From an uncultured Alistipes sp. (GTDB lineage: Bacteria; Bacteroidota; Bacteroidia; Bacteroidales; Rikenellaceae), in NCBI GenBank assembly GCA_944321175.1, contig CALUKI010000001.1, positions 1 to 64,000 on the forward strand: DNA of 64,000 bases. Reading direction: 5' to 3'. A program made the position numbers and the translations under genes. The notes under the pieces are model-generated. The model saw only the letters and a list, made by a program, of their open reading frames with translations. It had not been told where the DNA came from and made no database searches. This document shows positions 33,095 to 42,735 of the stretch, piece by piece. Every line of letters begins with the position of its first letter. The first letter of the stretch is position 1.

Positions 33095-34903
33095 ATGATC
33101 CGAAACTTTCTATTCTGGACGGCGACCTGCCTGTTTGCAGTTTGCGCCGTATCATCGTGCGAAAGCAGCGACGATGATGATGGAAGCACCGTCTCGGCAG
33201 CCTTCTCCATCACCGTATCCGACGTCACGGCAAGCGCTGCGACCGTCGAATTCTCGACAGCCCAAGAGGGGGTGACCGCCTACCTTGTAGCCGGGCCCGT
33301 ACCGGTCTCCGAATTCGAATATGCCGGGCGCGATGCCATCGATCGGCTGGCATTCATTCAGGAGCACGGAGAAACTGCCGAGGCTCCCTATCTGAAAACC
33401 ATCGGGGATCTGGCCGCCAATGAGACCTACTCCATTGGAGCTGTCGGACTCGATGCCGCAGGAACGGTCATCACCGCACCGGTCTTCGAACGTTTCTCGA
33501 CCGAATACGCATCGGCAGCTGTCGATGCCTCGTTCGAGCAAAATCCGGATGGGAGCTACACTTTTACGGGAACGATCATTCCCAACGCCTATACGGCTTC
33601 CTATCGGTACCTGTTCGACAGCAAGCACAACGACGCCTCCAACGAAGAACTTCAGGCTATGCTGGAAGCCGGCGGCGAAGGCATCGAGACCGGAAAGGGT
33701 GAAAAGACTATTACGCTGACACTCGACGAAAAGGCCGGTATCACATTGGCCGTGCTGGCCTATGACGACGCCGGTCGTCCCGGCTCTTTCGCCAATTGCT
33801 ATGTATCGCCGGAGGACTCAGCGACCGTACTCGTCAACGGGCAGGAGACCAAACTCTCGAAACCGGACCCCGAACAAAAACTTTTCGAGGGAGAAATCGC
33901 CGTTCCGGCGCAAGGTTCTTTCGTCATTGCAATCAACAAAGTCGAATACGGATATACCGCCTACAGCGGAAACGGCGGTGTGGGTACGGTCAATGCACTG
34001 ACGGCGGCCGTTCCCTTCTACAGTCTCGATGCTTCGGCAGGGCGCGGATTCTCCTGCAAACAGGCCGTCGGACAGATGCAGACGATCGAAGAGGGCGGCA
34101 ACACCTTCTGGACAAACCTCTCGGAGGCCGGAACCCTTTACGTCCGCGTCGATGCGACCAATGCCGACAATATCCCGCGCTACTACCTGCGACTCGTCGA
34201 AGCGGAAGATCCCGACCTGATTCTTGAACAGGACTTCGATCTCTTCGTTTATGGAGGGAACTATACCGAAGCCGCTACCGGTACGGCTGCTCCGAATCAG
34301 AATGCCAATGAAATCGACGGCACGGAACCCGGAACCCAAAATGGTTCCAAAGCGACCGATACAGGAGTCGATATATGGAGTAACATCGCCACTGAGACAT
34401 CCTACATCATGGCGTCGGAAGCCTACATCCGTAATCGAGATATGGAAGACTGGGAGGTAGTAAACGTTGCGGAACAACCCGGAGCCGTTCGATTGAACAA
34501 ATCGACATCGACGTCTCATAAATACAGCGGTTACCTGCTCACCCCACCCTTGACAAAACTGAACAGTGCAACAACCATCACCGTTGAAGCGGACATGGCT
34601 CGTTTTGCCGGTGACGGTGATATCTGGATCACGGTCGAGGGTGCCGGTACGCTCACGGATGCCGCCGTCAACGTAAATGGCGCCGTTGCACCGACGACTT
34701 GTCCCGTTTCGGGCAACTCGCTTGTTGTGACCAACGATATGTGTTCGAAATATGCCAACTCGGAGAAGCCCAAACCATGGACTCACATAACTCTCACCGT
34801 CACGGGAGCTACCGCCGAGACCCGCATCCGTTTCGACGGAACAAAGGGTGAAAACAGCTCTGTCGGACGTTGCCTGTTCGACAATATCAAAATTACGAAG
34901 TAA
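33095..34903 (+). CDS. surface lipoprotein, probable substrate-binding (SGBP-like)
   Basis: A 602-residue lipoprotein with lipobox VSSC (Cys22), followed at once by ESSDDDDGS. An acidic stretch after the lipid cysteine is the known Bacteroidota lipoprotein export signal, so it is probably on the outer face. The N-terminal 200 residues look like two Fn3-type sandwiches (ITVSDVTASAATVEF, GDLAANETYSIGAVGLDA). The C-terminal part (about 390-602) resembles a choice-of-anchor or jelly-roll binding domain ending CLFDNIKITK. It lies directly upstream of susC. No catalytic motif was seen. Confidence 0.8.
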   Translation: MIRNFLFWTATCLFAVCAVSSCESSDDDDGSTVSAAFSITVSDVTASAATVEFSTAQEGVTAYLVAGPVPVSEFEYAGRDAIDRLAFIQEHGETAEAPYLKTIGDLAANETYSIGAVGLDAAGTVITAPVFERFSTEYASAAVDASFEQNPDGSYTFTGTIIPNAYTASYRYLFDSKHNDASNEELQAMLEAGGEGIETGKGEKTITLTLDEKAGITLAVLAYDDAGRPGSFANCYVSPEDSATVLVNGQETKLSKPDPEQKLFEGEIAVPAQGSFVIAINKVEYGYTAYSGNGGVGTVNALTAAVPFYSLDASAGRGFSCKQAVGQMQTIEEGGNTFWTNLSEAGTLYVRVDATNADNIPRYYLRLVEAEDPDLILEQDFDLFVYGGNYTEAATGTAAPNQNANEIDGTEPGTQNGSKATDTGVDIWSNIATETSYIMASEAYIRNRDMEDWEVVNVAEQPGAVRLNKSTSTSHKYSGYLLTPPLTKLNSATTITVEADMARFAGDGDIWITVEGAGTLTDAAVNVNGAVAPTTCPVSGNSLVVTNDMCSKYANSEKPKPWTHITLTVTGATAETRIRFDGTKGENSSVGRCLFDNIKITK

Positions 34904-34924
34904 CCTACGCAAACCACATTTATC

Positions 34925-37900
34925 ATGAAGCGAATCATCGAACATATCGTCCGAAACCTTCTTCCCGTCCTGCTTTTGTGGGGGGGGGAAACGTCTTTGC
35001 CCAAAACCGGCCAATCAGCGGAACGGTAAGCGATTCTGAAAATTATCCGCTCGTCGGAGCCTCGGTCGTTATCGAAGGTACGCATATCGGTACGACAACC
35101 GACGCAAACGGTGCATTCCGCATACAGGCCGCCGAAGGCCAGCAGCTGACCATCTCCTATCTGGGATATAAATCCCATACCGTAACAATCGGGAAACAGA
35201 CCTTTCTGGATATTCGGCTCGATACCGACAACTCCATCATCAATGAAGTGGTCGTCGTCGGATACGACATCCAAAAGAAGGTCAATCTGACCGGATCGGT
35301 CGCATCCATCTCTTCCGAAAACTTCTCCACACGTCCTATCGTATCCTCCTCGACAGCCTTGCAGGGCGTCGCTCCCGGCGTGACCGTAACGACCCAGAGC
35401 GGCGCTCCGGGTGACGACGGCGGCATGATCCGCATACGCGGTATCGGCACCTTCGGCGGTTCGAGTGCCGCTCCGCTGGTCCTCATCGACGGCGTGGAGG
35501 GGACGCTCGATGCCGTAGATGCCACGCAGATCGACCGCATCTCGGTACTCAAGGATGCCGCGTCGTCGGCCATCTACGGATCCCGTGCGGCAAACGGCGT
35601 CATTCTCGTCACGACAAAACGCGGCAAGAAGGGGTACACCTCCGTCTCCTATCGCGGCTATATCGGGTGGCAGTCGCCGACCGACCTTCCCGAAACGGTC
35701 AATGCCGAAGAGTACATGATCCTCAGCCGCGAAACATCCGAGAACGACGGTAAAACGTCGATCTACACGGATGAATACATCGCCCGCTACCGCGAGAACA
35801 ACCGGATCGATCCCGACAACTATCCGCTTACGGACTGGCGGGACCAGATTCTGACCGGTTCGGGATTCACCCACAACCACAACCTCGCATTTACGACCAG
35901 CACCGACCGTGTAAGCGTCATGACCTCGTTCGGATACCTCGACCAAAAGGGTATCGTCAAACTTACGGATTATGTCCGCTACAACGTCCGCAACAACATG
36001 ACGGTCGAATTCAACGACAAACTCTCGATGAAATTCGACGTTTCGCTGGTCAACGGCGACCGCAAACGCATCCCCCAGCAGAATACGCTGTTCAATTACA
36101 TGAACACGCGCGATCCGCTTATCCTTTCGCGCTGGTCAACCGGATACTGGGCAGCGCTGTCGGGCGGCAGTGTCAACATTCTGCCCACACTCGAAGGCGA
36201 CGGCGGCAACGTCCGCAACAACACCCTGCGGTTGAACGGCGCCACGACTCTTACCTACAAACCGGTCAAATGGTTGACGCTTGAAGGAATGGTCGCACCG
36301 CGCTATGTGACCACCAACAACCACACCTTCGTCAAGAAGATGCAGTTCTACTCCGACGCATACGGGACCCTGTCAACCTCGTCCAATACGACATACAGCT
36401 ACCTCGATGAATCGGCCAACCGTTCGTTCTACGGGAATTACCTCTTCACGGCGGCCCTGCAGCATACGTTTGCGAAAAACCACTATGTGAAACTGCTGTT
36501 GGGCGCCTCGCGCGAGACATTCGACCAGAAAACCCTCTCCGCACATCGGGAAAATTATGCCTATCCCGATTACGACGTGATCGGTGCAGGTGAAGACAAC
36601 GAAACGAAGGACAACGACGGGAGACGCTACCAGTGGGCCCTGCAGTCCTTCTTCGGACGTATCAACTACAACTTCAAGGAGCGCTATCTCTTCGAAGCCA
36701 ATATCCGCTTCGACGGCTCGTCCCGTTTCGCAAAGGGGAACCGTTGGGGTATCTTCCCCTCCTTCTCCGGCGCTTGGCGTATCACGGAAGAACCGTTCAT
36801 GACCAATATCCGCCATACGCTGAACGAATTGAAGATCCGCGCATCGTACGGCCAGCTCGGTAACCAGAACATCGGTTCCTCCTACTATCCCACCATACAG
36901 GATCTGGCTGTAGGATCGATCTCGGTAAACGAAGTGATCACACCGCTCGTCACGCTCAATACGCTGGCAAATCCCGATATCACTTGGGAAACCTCCGAAA
37001 TGTATGACATCGGTATCGATGCAACCCTTTTCAACAAGTTGAACGTTACGGCCGACTGGTACTACAAAACCACCTACGACATCCTGATGAAACTCGATAT
37101 TCCGCAATCGATCGGTTTGGGCGCCCCCTATCAGAATGCCGGAACGGTCCGCAACGTAGGCTGGGAAGTCTCGGTGGGATACAACAACCGTTGGAAAGAC
37201 TTTACGTTCGGCGTCGAAGCCAACCTGTCGGATGTGGTCAACAAGATCATCGACATGAAGGGGACTACCGGAGGGAGCGGTCCCATCCGCAATCAGGAAG
37301 GCTCGGCCATCAACTCCATTTACGGTCTCAAGTGCATCGGCATGGCCCGCACACAGGCCGAAGCCGATTACGTCAACGAGAACTGCCCGCAATACGGAAC
37401 GAAGATCAAGGCGGGCGATCTGGTCTATGCCGACATGAATGACGACAACAAGATCGACGACAGCGATTTCACCATCATCGGCGGAACAATCCCCCGTTAT
37501 ACCTTTGGCCTGAACCTTCATTTCGGATGGAAAGGCCTCGCGTTGAGCGCCTTCTTCCAGGGGGTGGGGAAAGTCGACGGCTACCTCTCCTCCTACTATG
37601 TACAGCCCTGCCAACAGGGAGGGACCTTCCGCAAGGAGCATCTCGACCGTTGGACCGAGGAGACTCCCGACGGAAAGTACCCCCGACTGACCATGACCGA
37701 CTCCAACAACTGGAAGACATCCTCCTTCTGGATGAGAAGCGCCGCATACTGCCGCCTGAAAAACATCCAGCTCAGCTACACGCTGCCCAAACAGTGGATG
37801 AGCAAACTGCACATGAAGTCGGCGATGATTTTCGTCAATGCACAGAATCTCTTTACATTCACCGATTTCTATCAGGGGTTCGATCCCGAAGTCGCCTATT

Positions 37901-37992
37901 CCGGATCGGATGACGGTGTCGAACTGGGAGCCGTAGCCTACAACTATCCGCAGGTAAAAACCATTACGATGGGAATCGAATTGAAATTCTAA
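34925..37992 (+). CDS. SusC/RagA TonB-linked outer membrane transporter, out of frame at a G9 tract
   Basis: Starting at ATG 34925 gives MKRIIEHIVRNLLPVLLLWG, a good signal peptide, but the frame then ends at 35027-35029. One extra G in the G9 run (34980-34988) would continue as GGNVFAQNRPISG into the mature protein. The mature frame has a carboxypeptidase-regulatory domain (GTVSDSENYPLVGASV), an NEVVVVGYDIQKK TonB-type segment, a plug domain (RIRGIGTFGG, LKDAASSAIYGSRAANG) and a beta-barrel ending TMGIELKF. An ATG at 34870 is in that frame but overlaps the previous gene and has no signal. It is either phase-variable (OFF here) or a homopolymer sequencing error. Confidence 0.85.
34980..34988 (+). 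repeat. G9 homopolymer in the susC signal peptide
   Basis: Nine consecutive G between TTTTGT and AAACG, inside the hydrophobic core/C-region of the predicted signal peptide. Ten G would restore the susC reading frame and nine G truncates it at 34 residues. Confidence 0.9.
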
Positions 37993-38006
37993 AAACCGAA
38001 CCAACC

Positions 38007-39803
38007 ATGTTAAAGAAAATATTCCGTCTGATCGTATCGAGCAGCCTGCTGCTGACGGGTTGCTCGCTGGACTATGAACCGATGAACGGACCTTCATCAG
38101 GAACGTTCCCCGCAAGTGAAGAGGAGGCCATGGCCGGTCTCTATGCCGCCTACAAGGGCCTTTCGTTGATGACGATCAAGGAGACGACCTTCCCGATGCG
38201 GATCAACGACTGCATCACCGACATCGGGACCTATCGGGTCGATGCCGGCAACCAGCTCAAAGCCATGACCTCGACTCTCACCTCCGACAATTCGATGGTG
38301 GAGAAATTCTATCCCTACGTTTACAAGGTGGCCGGACGTGTGCATCTGGTTCTCGACAATCTGGAAAACCTGCGCGGCAAGATTCCCGAAGAGACCCTCA
38401 ACCAGATCAAAGCCGAACTGCTCTGCATTCGGGCCTTCTATTACGATTTGGGATGCCAGTTCTACGGAGACATTCCCTTCATCGACCATCAGCTCAATCT
38501 CGATGACTACTCCTATCCGCGCATGCCGCGCGAAGAGGTAACCGAACGGCTGTTGAACGATCTGGACGACGAACTGCTTGATTGTCTGCCGCTGCAGTGG
38601 AACCCCGCCACTTACGGCACCACCCGTATCGGACGGGTCGCGGCTTACGCCCTCAAGGCTCGCATCGCACTCAACTGGGGCCTTTACGAAGAGGCGGCAC
38701 GCTGCGCAAAGAAAGCAACAACAATGGCGGTAGGACTGTACGATCTCGAACCGCTCGACTGCACCTACTATGCAACGCATGCCGACGGCGAACCTTCCGC
38801 CGCAAACCTCTTCGGATATGCCGGCGAGACGAGCAGGGAGTGGCTGTGGTCCATCCAGCACAACCAGCTTATCAGCAGCAATTATACCGCCGCAGCCTAT
38901 TATGAGGCACCCCGTATCCATGGCGGATGCAGTTGGCTCGGCCCCTCGCAGGCACTTATCGATACGTTCCAGTGCACCGACGGAAAATCGATCGTCGAAT
39001 CGCCGCTCTATGACTGGAAGAATCCATGGGCAAACCGCGATCCGCGTCTCGACCTCTACTGTCTGCGTCCCAACACCCGCATCTGGAACGTTCAGTACGA
39101 TACCGACATCCGCGTCGAGCGCGTAATGAACTATAACACAGGCGCAATGATTGCCAACAGCGACGCCGTGGGCAACAAGAGCGAATATGCCGCCAACGGA
39201 TCGAAAGGCCCCGGAGGTTATCTGTGGCGCAAGTATTCCGACAAGGCGATGTACGGAATGATCAACGGCGCCTCGACGCTCGACGATCTCAATATCGGAA
39301 TTATACGCTTCGCGGAAGTGCTGCTTGTCGAAGCCGAGGCCAACATCGAATGGGAGGGCGGCGACCTCGAACTGGCCGCCAGCAACATCAATCGGGTGCG
39401 CGCCCGTGTCAACATGCCGCCCGTGACGGATCACTCCCGTGCAGGTCTGCGCAAAGCCTTGCGCTATGAACGCAAAGTGGAACTCTGCAACGAGGGATTC
39501 CGCTGGTTCGACATCCGCCGCTGGAAGATCGCACCGAAAGCCGTCAACGGGCCGATGTACGCACCCGGTTTCTCGACAACCCAGAAACCCGACAACTACA
39601 TCTCCAACGCCAAGCCGACATTCGATGATGACTGGCTCACCTATTACGATCCTTCCAGCACATGGGACGGCGGCGAATTCAATCTCCGGATCTTCCAGAA
39701 CATGGTCTTCAACGACCCGAAGGATTATCTCTGGCCCATGCCCTATACCGAAATGATTTCCAATCCGGCTATCGGGCTGGGAAACAACAACCCCGGTTAT
39801 TGA
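38007..39803 (+). CDS. SusD/RagB-family nutrient-binding outer membrane lipoprotein
   Basis: A 598-residue lipoprotein (Cys19 after LLTG). The N-terminal helical TPR-like SusD half contains KAELLCIRAFYYDLGCQFYG, the family signature. The C-terminal RagB region has LRYERKVELCNEGFRWFDIR near residue 490 and ends with LWPMPYTEMISNP, the usual SusD tail. It forms the lid of the SusC pore. It starts 14 bases after susC, so the pair is one transcript, but SusC would not be made in the present frame state. Confidence 0.95.
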   Translation: MLKKIFRLIVSSSLLLTGCSLDYEPMNGPSSGTFPASEEEAMAGLYAAYKGLSLMTIKETTFPMRINDCITDIGTYRVDAGNQLKAMTSTLTSDNSMVEKFYPYVYKVAGRVHLVLDNLENLRGKIPEETLNQIKAELLCIRAFYYDLGCQFYGDIPFIDHQLNLDDYSYPRMPREEVTERLLNDLDDELLDCLPLQWNPATYGTTRIGRVAAYALKARIALNWGLYEEAARCAKKATTMAVGLYDLEPLDCTYYATHADGEPSAANLFGYAGETSREWLWSIQHNQLISSNYTAAAYYEAPRIHGGCSWLGPSQALIDTFQCTDGKSIVESPLYDWKNPWANRDPRLDLYCLRPNTRIWNVQYDTDIRVERVMNYNTGAMIANSDAVGNKSEYAANGSKGPGGYLWRKYSDKAMYGMINGASTLDDLNIGIIRFAEVLLVEAEANIEWEGGDLELAASNINRVRARVNMPPVTDHSRAGLRKALRYERKVELCNEGFRWFDIRRWKIAPKAVNGPMYAPGFSTTQKPDNYISNAKPTFDDDWLTYYDPSSTWDGGEFNLRIFQNMVFNDPKDYLWPMPYTEMISNPAIGLGNNNPGY

Positions 39804-39876
39804 TCAAACATGTCGGGCCGGTACGCTCCGTTGAAGGATCGCGCCGGTCCGGCGTTTACCACAAAAAACGAAAAAG

Positions 39877-41430
39877 ATGAAAAACCGATCGTTTATTAAT
39901 ACGCACCTCGCTGTCGCGGCATGCATATGTACATTGGGACTGTACGGCTGTTCATCGAAAACCGACGGTAAAACGGATATATTCGGCAATACGACCGAAC
40001 TCTATGGATATGTCCGCGATGCTTCCGGAACCGCCATGCAGGGGGTTGTCGTCTCCGACGGCTACACCTGTACCGCTACCGATGCGGCAGGACGTTATAC
40101 GTTGGATCGCAATCCGAGCGCCTATTACGTTTACTATTCGATACCTGCCGACTGCAGGGTCGAAGTCGATCCCTCGACCGGACTGCCGCTATTCTACCAG
40201 CGGCTCTCCAAGTCGCAATCGCAATACGACTTTACACTCACGCGGCAGCCCGTCGAAACGAAATTCCGCATGTTGGCCGTCGGCGACCCGCAGGTTACGA
40301 CAACGGCACAGGTCTATCGTTTCGAACAGGAGACCGTCGCCGACATCAAGTCTTACGTTGAGACAGAAACCGACCTGCCGACCTATGCCATTACACTGGG
40401 CGATATCGTGGGCAACAAATGGGAACTCTATCCCAACATGGTCAAGGCAATGTCCTCCTCGAAGACGGGAGGCATTCCCGTCTTCCAGACCATCGGCAAC
40501 CACGACCATGAATTTCCACAGGTAACCGATGTGGCGGCACAACGCCAGTATGAATCCTGCTTCGGGCCGGTCAACTACTCCTTCACGCGGGGCGACGTCC
40601 ACTTCGTATCGATGGACGACATCATACACGGCGCTACGGCCAGCGACGATTACAAAGGCGGGTTCCTCGACTGGCAGTACGAATGGCTGAAACAGGATCT
40701 GAGCTACGTCTCCAAGGACAAGATGGTCATCCTGTGCATTCACATTCCGTTCCGGAACAGTTTCTCGGCAAGCGGCGGAGGCTACTACGACGAAGTGCTG
40801 GCATTGCTGGCACAGTTCAGGGAGGCACATGTCTTTGCGGCGCATACACACAACAACAATACGAGCTATGTGCACACGTCTGGCGGCAAACGGATCCGGG
40901 AACACATCGTCGGCACTTCGTGCGGAGCATGGTGGCACGGGACAATCTGCACCGACGGCGCGCCCAACGGATACGGCATATACGAGTTCGACGGCACGAC
41001 GATCACCAACTCCCTCTACAAAGGGACGCGTTGCGACGAATCGTTCCAGATCCGGCTCTACAACGCTTCGGACGAATTTACAGGGGGCGGGTCTGCGGTT
41101 TACAGATTCGGCGTAACGGGGGAGAACCAGGTTGTCGCCAATATCTGGAACGCCGACGAACGCTGGACTTTCGACGTTTATGAGAACGGCGTAAAATCGT
41201 CAAGCGGCCTGAAAAGGATGACCATGATCGATGCATGGGCAAAAGCCTTTTTCTACGGATATTGCAAAGTCACATCATCTTCCTACGGCAATTCATACGC
41301 ACATATGTATTACTACACACGCACCACACCCGGATCAACGGTACGGGTCGTGGCACGCGACAGTTACGGAAACGAGTTCGAACAGAGCGTAATCACATCG
41401 ACAACAGATTATCCAAACAACTATTATTGA
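39877..41430 (+). CDS. calcineurin-like metallophosphoesterase lipoprotein
   Basis: A 517-residue lipoprotein (Cys25 after LYG). A CnaB-like module (LYGYVRDASGTAMQGVVVSD) precedes the phosphoesterase core, with VGDPQV in place of the usual DxH, then LGDIVGN, GNHDHE, IHIP and AHTHNNN. A C-terminal domain runs from about 400 to 517. The first motif lacks the canonical His (GDPQ), as in several MetallophosN/C proteins of this phylum. It is last in the SusCD unit, upstream of a strong terminator. Confidence 0.88.
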   Translation: MKNRSFINTHLAVAACICTLGLYGCSSKTDGKTDIFGNTTELYGYVRDASGTAMQGVVVSDGYTCTATDAAGRYTLDRNPSAYYVYYSIPADCRVEVDPSTGLPLFYQRLSKSQSQYDFTLTRQPVETKFRMLAVGDPQVTTTAQVYRFEQETVADIKSYVETETDLPTYAITLGDIVGNKWELYPNMVKAMSSSKTGGIPVFQTIGNHDHEFPQVTDVAAQRQYESCFGPVNYSFTRGDVHFVSMDDIIHGATASDDYKGGFLDWQYEWLKQDLSYVSKDKMVILCIHIPFRNSFSASGGGYYDEVLALLAQFREAHVFAAHTHNNNTSYVHTSGGKRIREHIVGTSCGAWWHGTICTDGAPNGYGIYEFDGTTITNSLYKGTRCDESFQIRLYNASDEFTGGGSAVYRFGVTGENQVVANIWNADERWTFDVYENGVKSSSGLKRMTMIDAWAKAFFYGYCKVTSSSYGNSYAHMYYYTRTTPGSTVRVVARDSYGNEFEQSVITSTTDYPNNYY

Positions 41431-41462
41431 CCGCAAAGGGGGAGGGGACTCGTATTCCGCAG

Positions 41463-41496
41463 GGCGGTCCGGCCATTGGCCGGACCGCCGGTCTTT
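41463..41496 (+). terminator. terminator of the SusCD-phosphatase locus
   Basis: A 12-bp perfect stem (GGCGGTCCGGCC and complement, 3-base loop) followed by GGTCTTTTC, 33 bases after the phosphoesterase stop. The rest of the gap to the ferritin promoter (41497-41829) holds no supportable gene; an antisense frame there is low-quality. Confidence 0.8.
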
Positions 41497-41829
41497 TCTT
41501 CCCCGCCCATTCATCTTCTCTCCCTACTGAGGGAAAAAGGATCACGCATATCGTATGGAAACTCCGAATCCAGAGAATCGACATGCAACATCCGCAGACA
41601 ACACGTTCCGCCCTGATTCGGGGCACCGTCTGAAAGCCCTCCTCATAGCGCCGCATCCGGTATTCATTCTGCGGAATCTCCGCAAACCTCACAGCCGTCG
41701 GGCCGGCTGAAGCCGGAACAGCGGGCGGACCGGCCTCCTGCGGTCTTCCGTTCCGGCCGTATAGGAAGGAGCAATACCGCCATAAAAAGATATGATGGAC
41801 AGAAGGTGCCGAAATGAGGAATAATTCAT

Positions 41830-41837
41830 TACATTTG
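41830..41837 (+). promoter_or_regulatory. -7 element of the ferritin gene
   Basis: TACATTTG, an exact TAnnTTTG, 46 bases before the ferritin ATG. No clear -33. Confidence 0.6.
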
Positions 41838-41883
41838 TCTTCCAAAGAATACAAGGTTCAACCAATCAAAAGACGAAAGAATT

Positions 41884-42369
41884 ATGATCAGCAAAAAAAT
41901 GCAGGAGGCGATCAACGCCCAGATCAATGCCGAAATGTGGTCGGCGTATCTCTATCTCTCGATGTCGATGGACGCTGCCGACAAGGGATTTGCGGGTTCC
42001 GCTCACTGGTTCGCCAGACAGTTCTCCGAAGAGCAGGAACACGCCGAAAAACTCGCAAAATACCTCCAGTCGCAGAGTGCAAAGGTCCTGCTTGCTCCGA
42101 TCGCAGCCGTGAAGACGCAATGGGCCTCCGTCAAAGAGATGTTCGCCGAAACCCTCGAACACGAACAAAAAGTTACGGCCATGATTCACGAACTCTGCAA
42201 ACTGGCCCAAACTGAAAGCGACTTCGCTACGGCCAACATGCTGCAATGGTTCGTCAATGAACAGGTCGAAGAGGAGGAGACCGCACGCGGGATCCTCGGC
42301 GCATTCGAAATGGTCGAAGGCGAAAAAGCCGGAACCTATCTGCTCGATCAGAAACTCGGCGCCCGGTAA
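41884..42369 (+). CDS. ftnA: ferritin
   Basis: A 161-residue four-helix-bundle iron-storage protein. Ferroxidase ligands are visible: the Glu in INAEMWSAYLYL, the Glu and His in SEEQEHAEK, and further Glu/Gln in NEQVEEEE. There are no haem-ligand features of bacterioferritin and no signal peptide. Expected to assemble as a 24-mer and store iron as ferric oxide. It is a single gene with its own promoter and terminator. Confidence 0.96.
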   Translation: MISKKMQEAINAQINAEMWSAYLYLSMSMDAADKGFAGSAHWFARQFSEEQEHAEKLAKYLQSQSAKVLLAPIAAVKTQWASVKEMFAETLEHEQKVTAMIHELCKLAQTESDFATANMLQWFVNEQVEEEETARGILGAFEMVEGEKAGTYLLDQKLGAR

Positions 42370-42430
42370 CCCTTCGATTCCCGCATCCCCACAAACGGAT
42401 CAAGCGGACGAAATCGACAAAAACCCATCA

Positions 42431-42473
42431 ACGGAGCAGCTTTCCCGCAGCAGGGAAAGACTGCTCCGTTTTC
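42431..42473 (+). terminator. ferritin terminator
   Basis: A stem of 16 paired bases with one bulged A (ACGGAGCAG-CTTTCCC and complement, 6-base loop) followed by TTTTCG, about 61 bases past the ferritin stop. Confidence 0.85.
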
Positions 42474-42668
42474 GTATCGATTGGCATCCGGTCCTGCAAC
42501 AATTCCGATTCCATCAAATCACACGTCTGATGACGCACCCTTCCCCTCCTCGACATTTGTTCAAAAACTCGGCTGACAAACCCTCCTCCGCCGTGCGACA
42601 AGACAAGCTGCCGAACCCGTGTAAATGATTTCAATCAAAGGATATACATTTTTTTCGCAATTTTATAA

Positions 42669-42676
42669 TAAATTTG
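42669..42676 (+). promoter_or_regulatory. -7 element of the moxR/Bat operon
   Basis: TAAATTTG matches TAnnTTTG, 59 bases before the moxR ATG, in an A/T-rich zone (42630-42735). The stretch 42474-42640 shows nothing else. Confidence 0.6.
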
Positions 42677-42735
42677 CACGAAATTCGTTTTTTAAAACAT
42701 AATTGAGGAAAACAACTAAAAACGTACTATAATCC

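Noticed and set aside
34870..34924. Using ATG 34870 as the susC start
   Set aside because: It lies inside the end of the preceding lipoprotein gene and yields no signal peptide, which a SusC protein needs; the 34925 start with a G-tract frameshift fits better.
41393..41854. 153-codon minus-strand frame after the SusCD locus
   Set aside because: It runs through the terminator and ferritin promoter and has Pro/Arg/Cys-rich composition without domain features.
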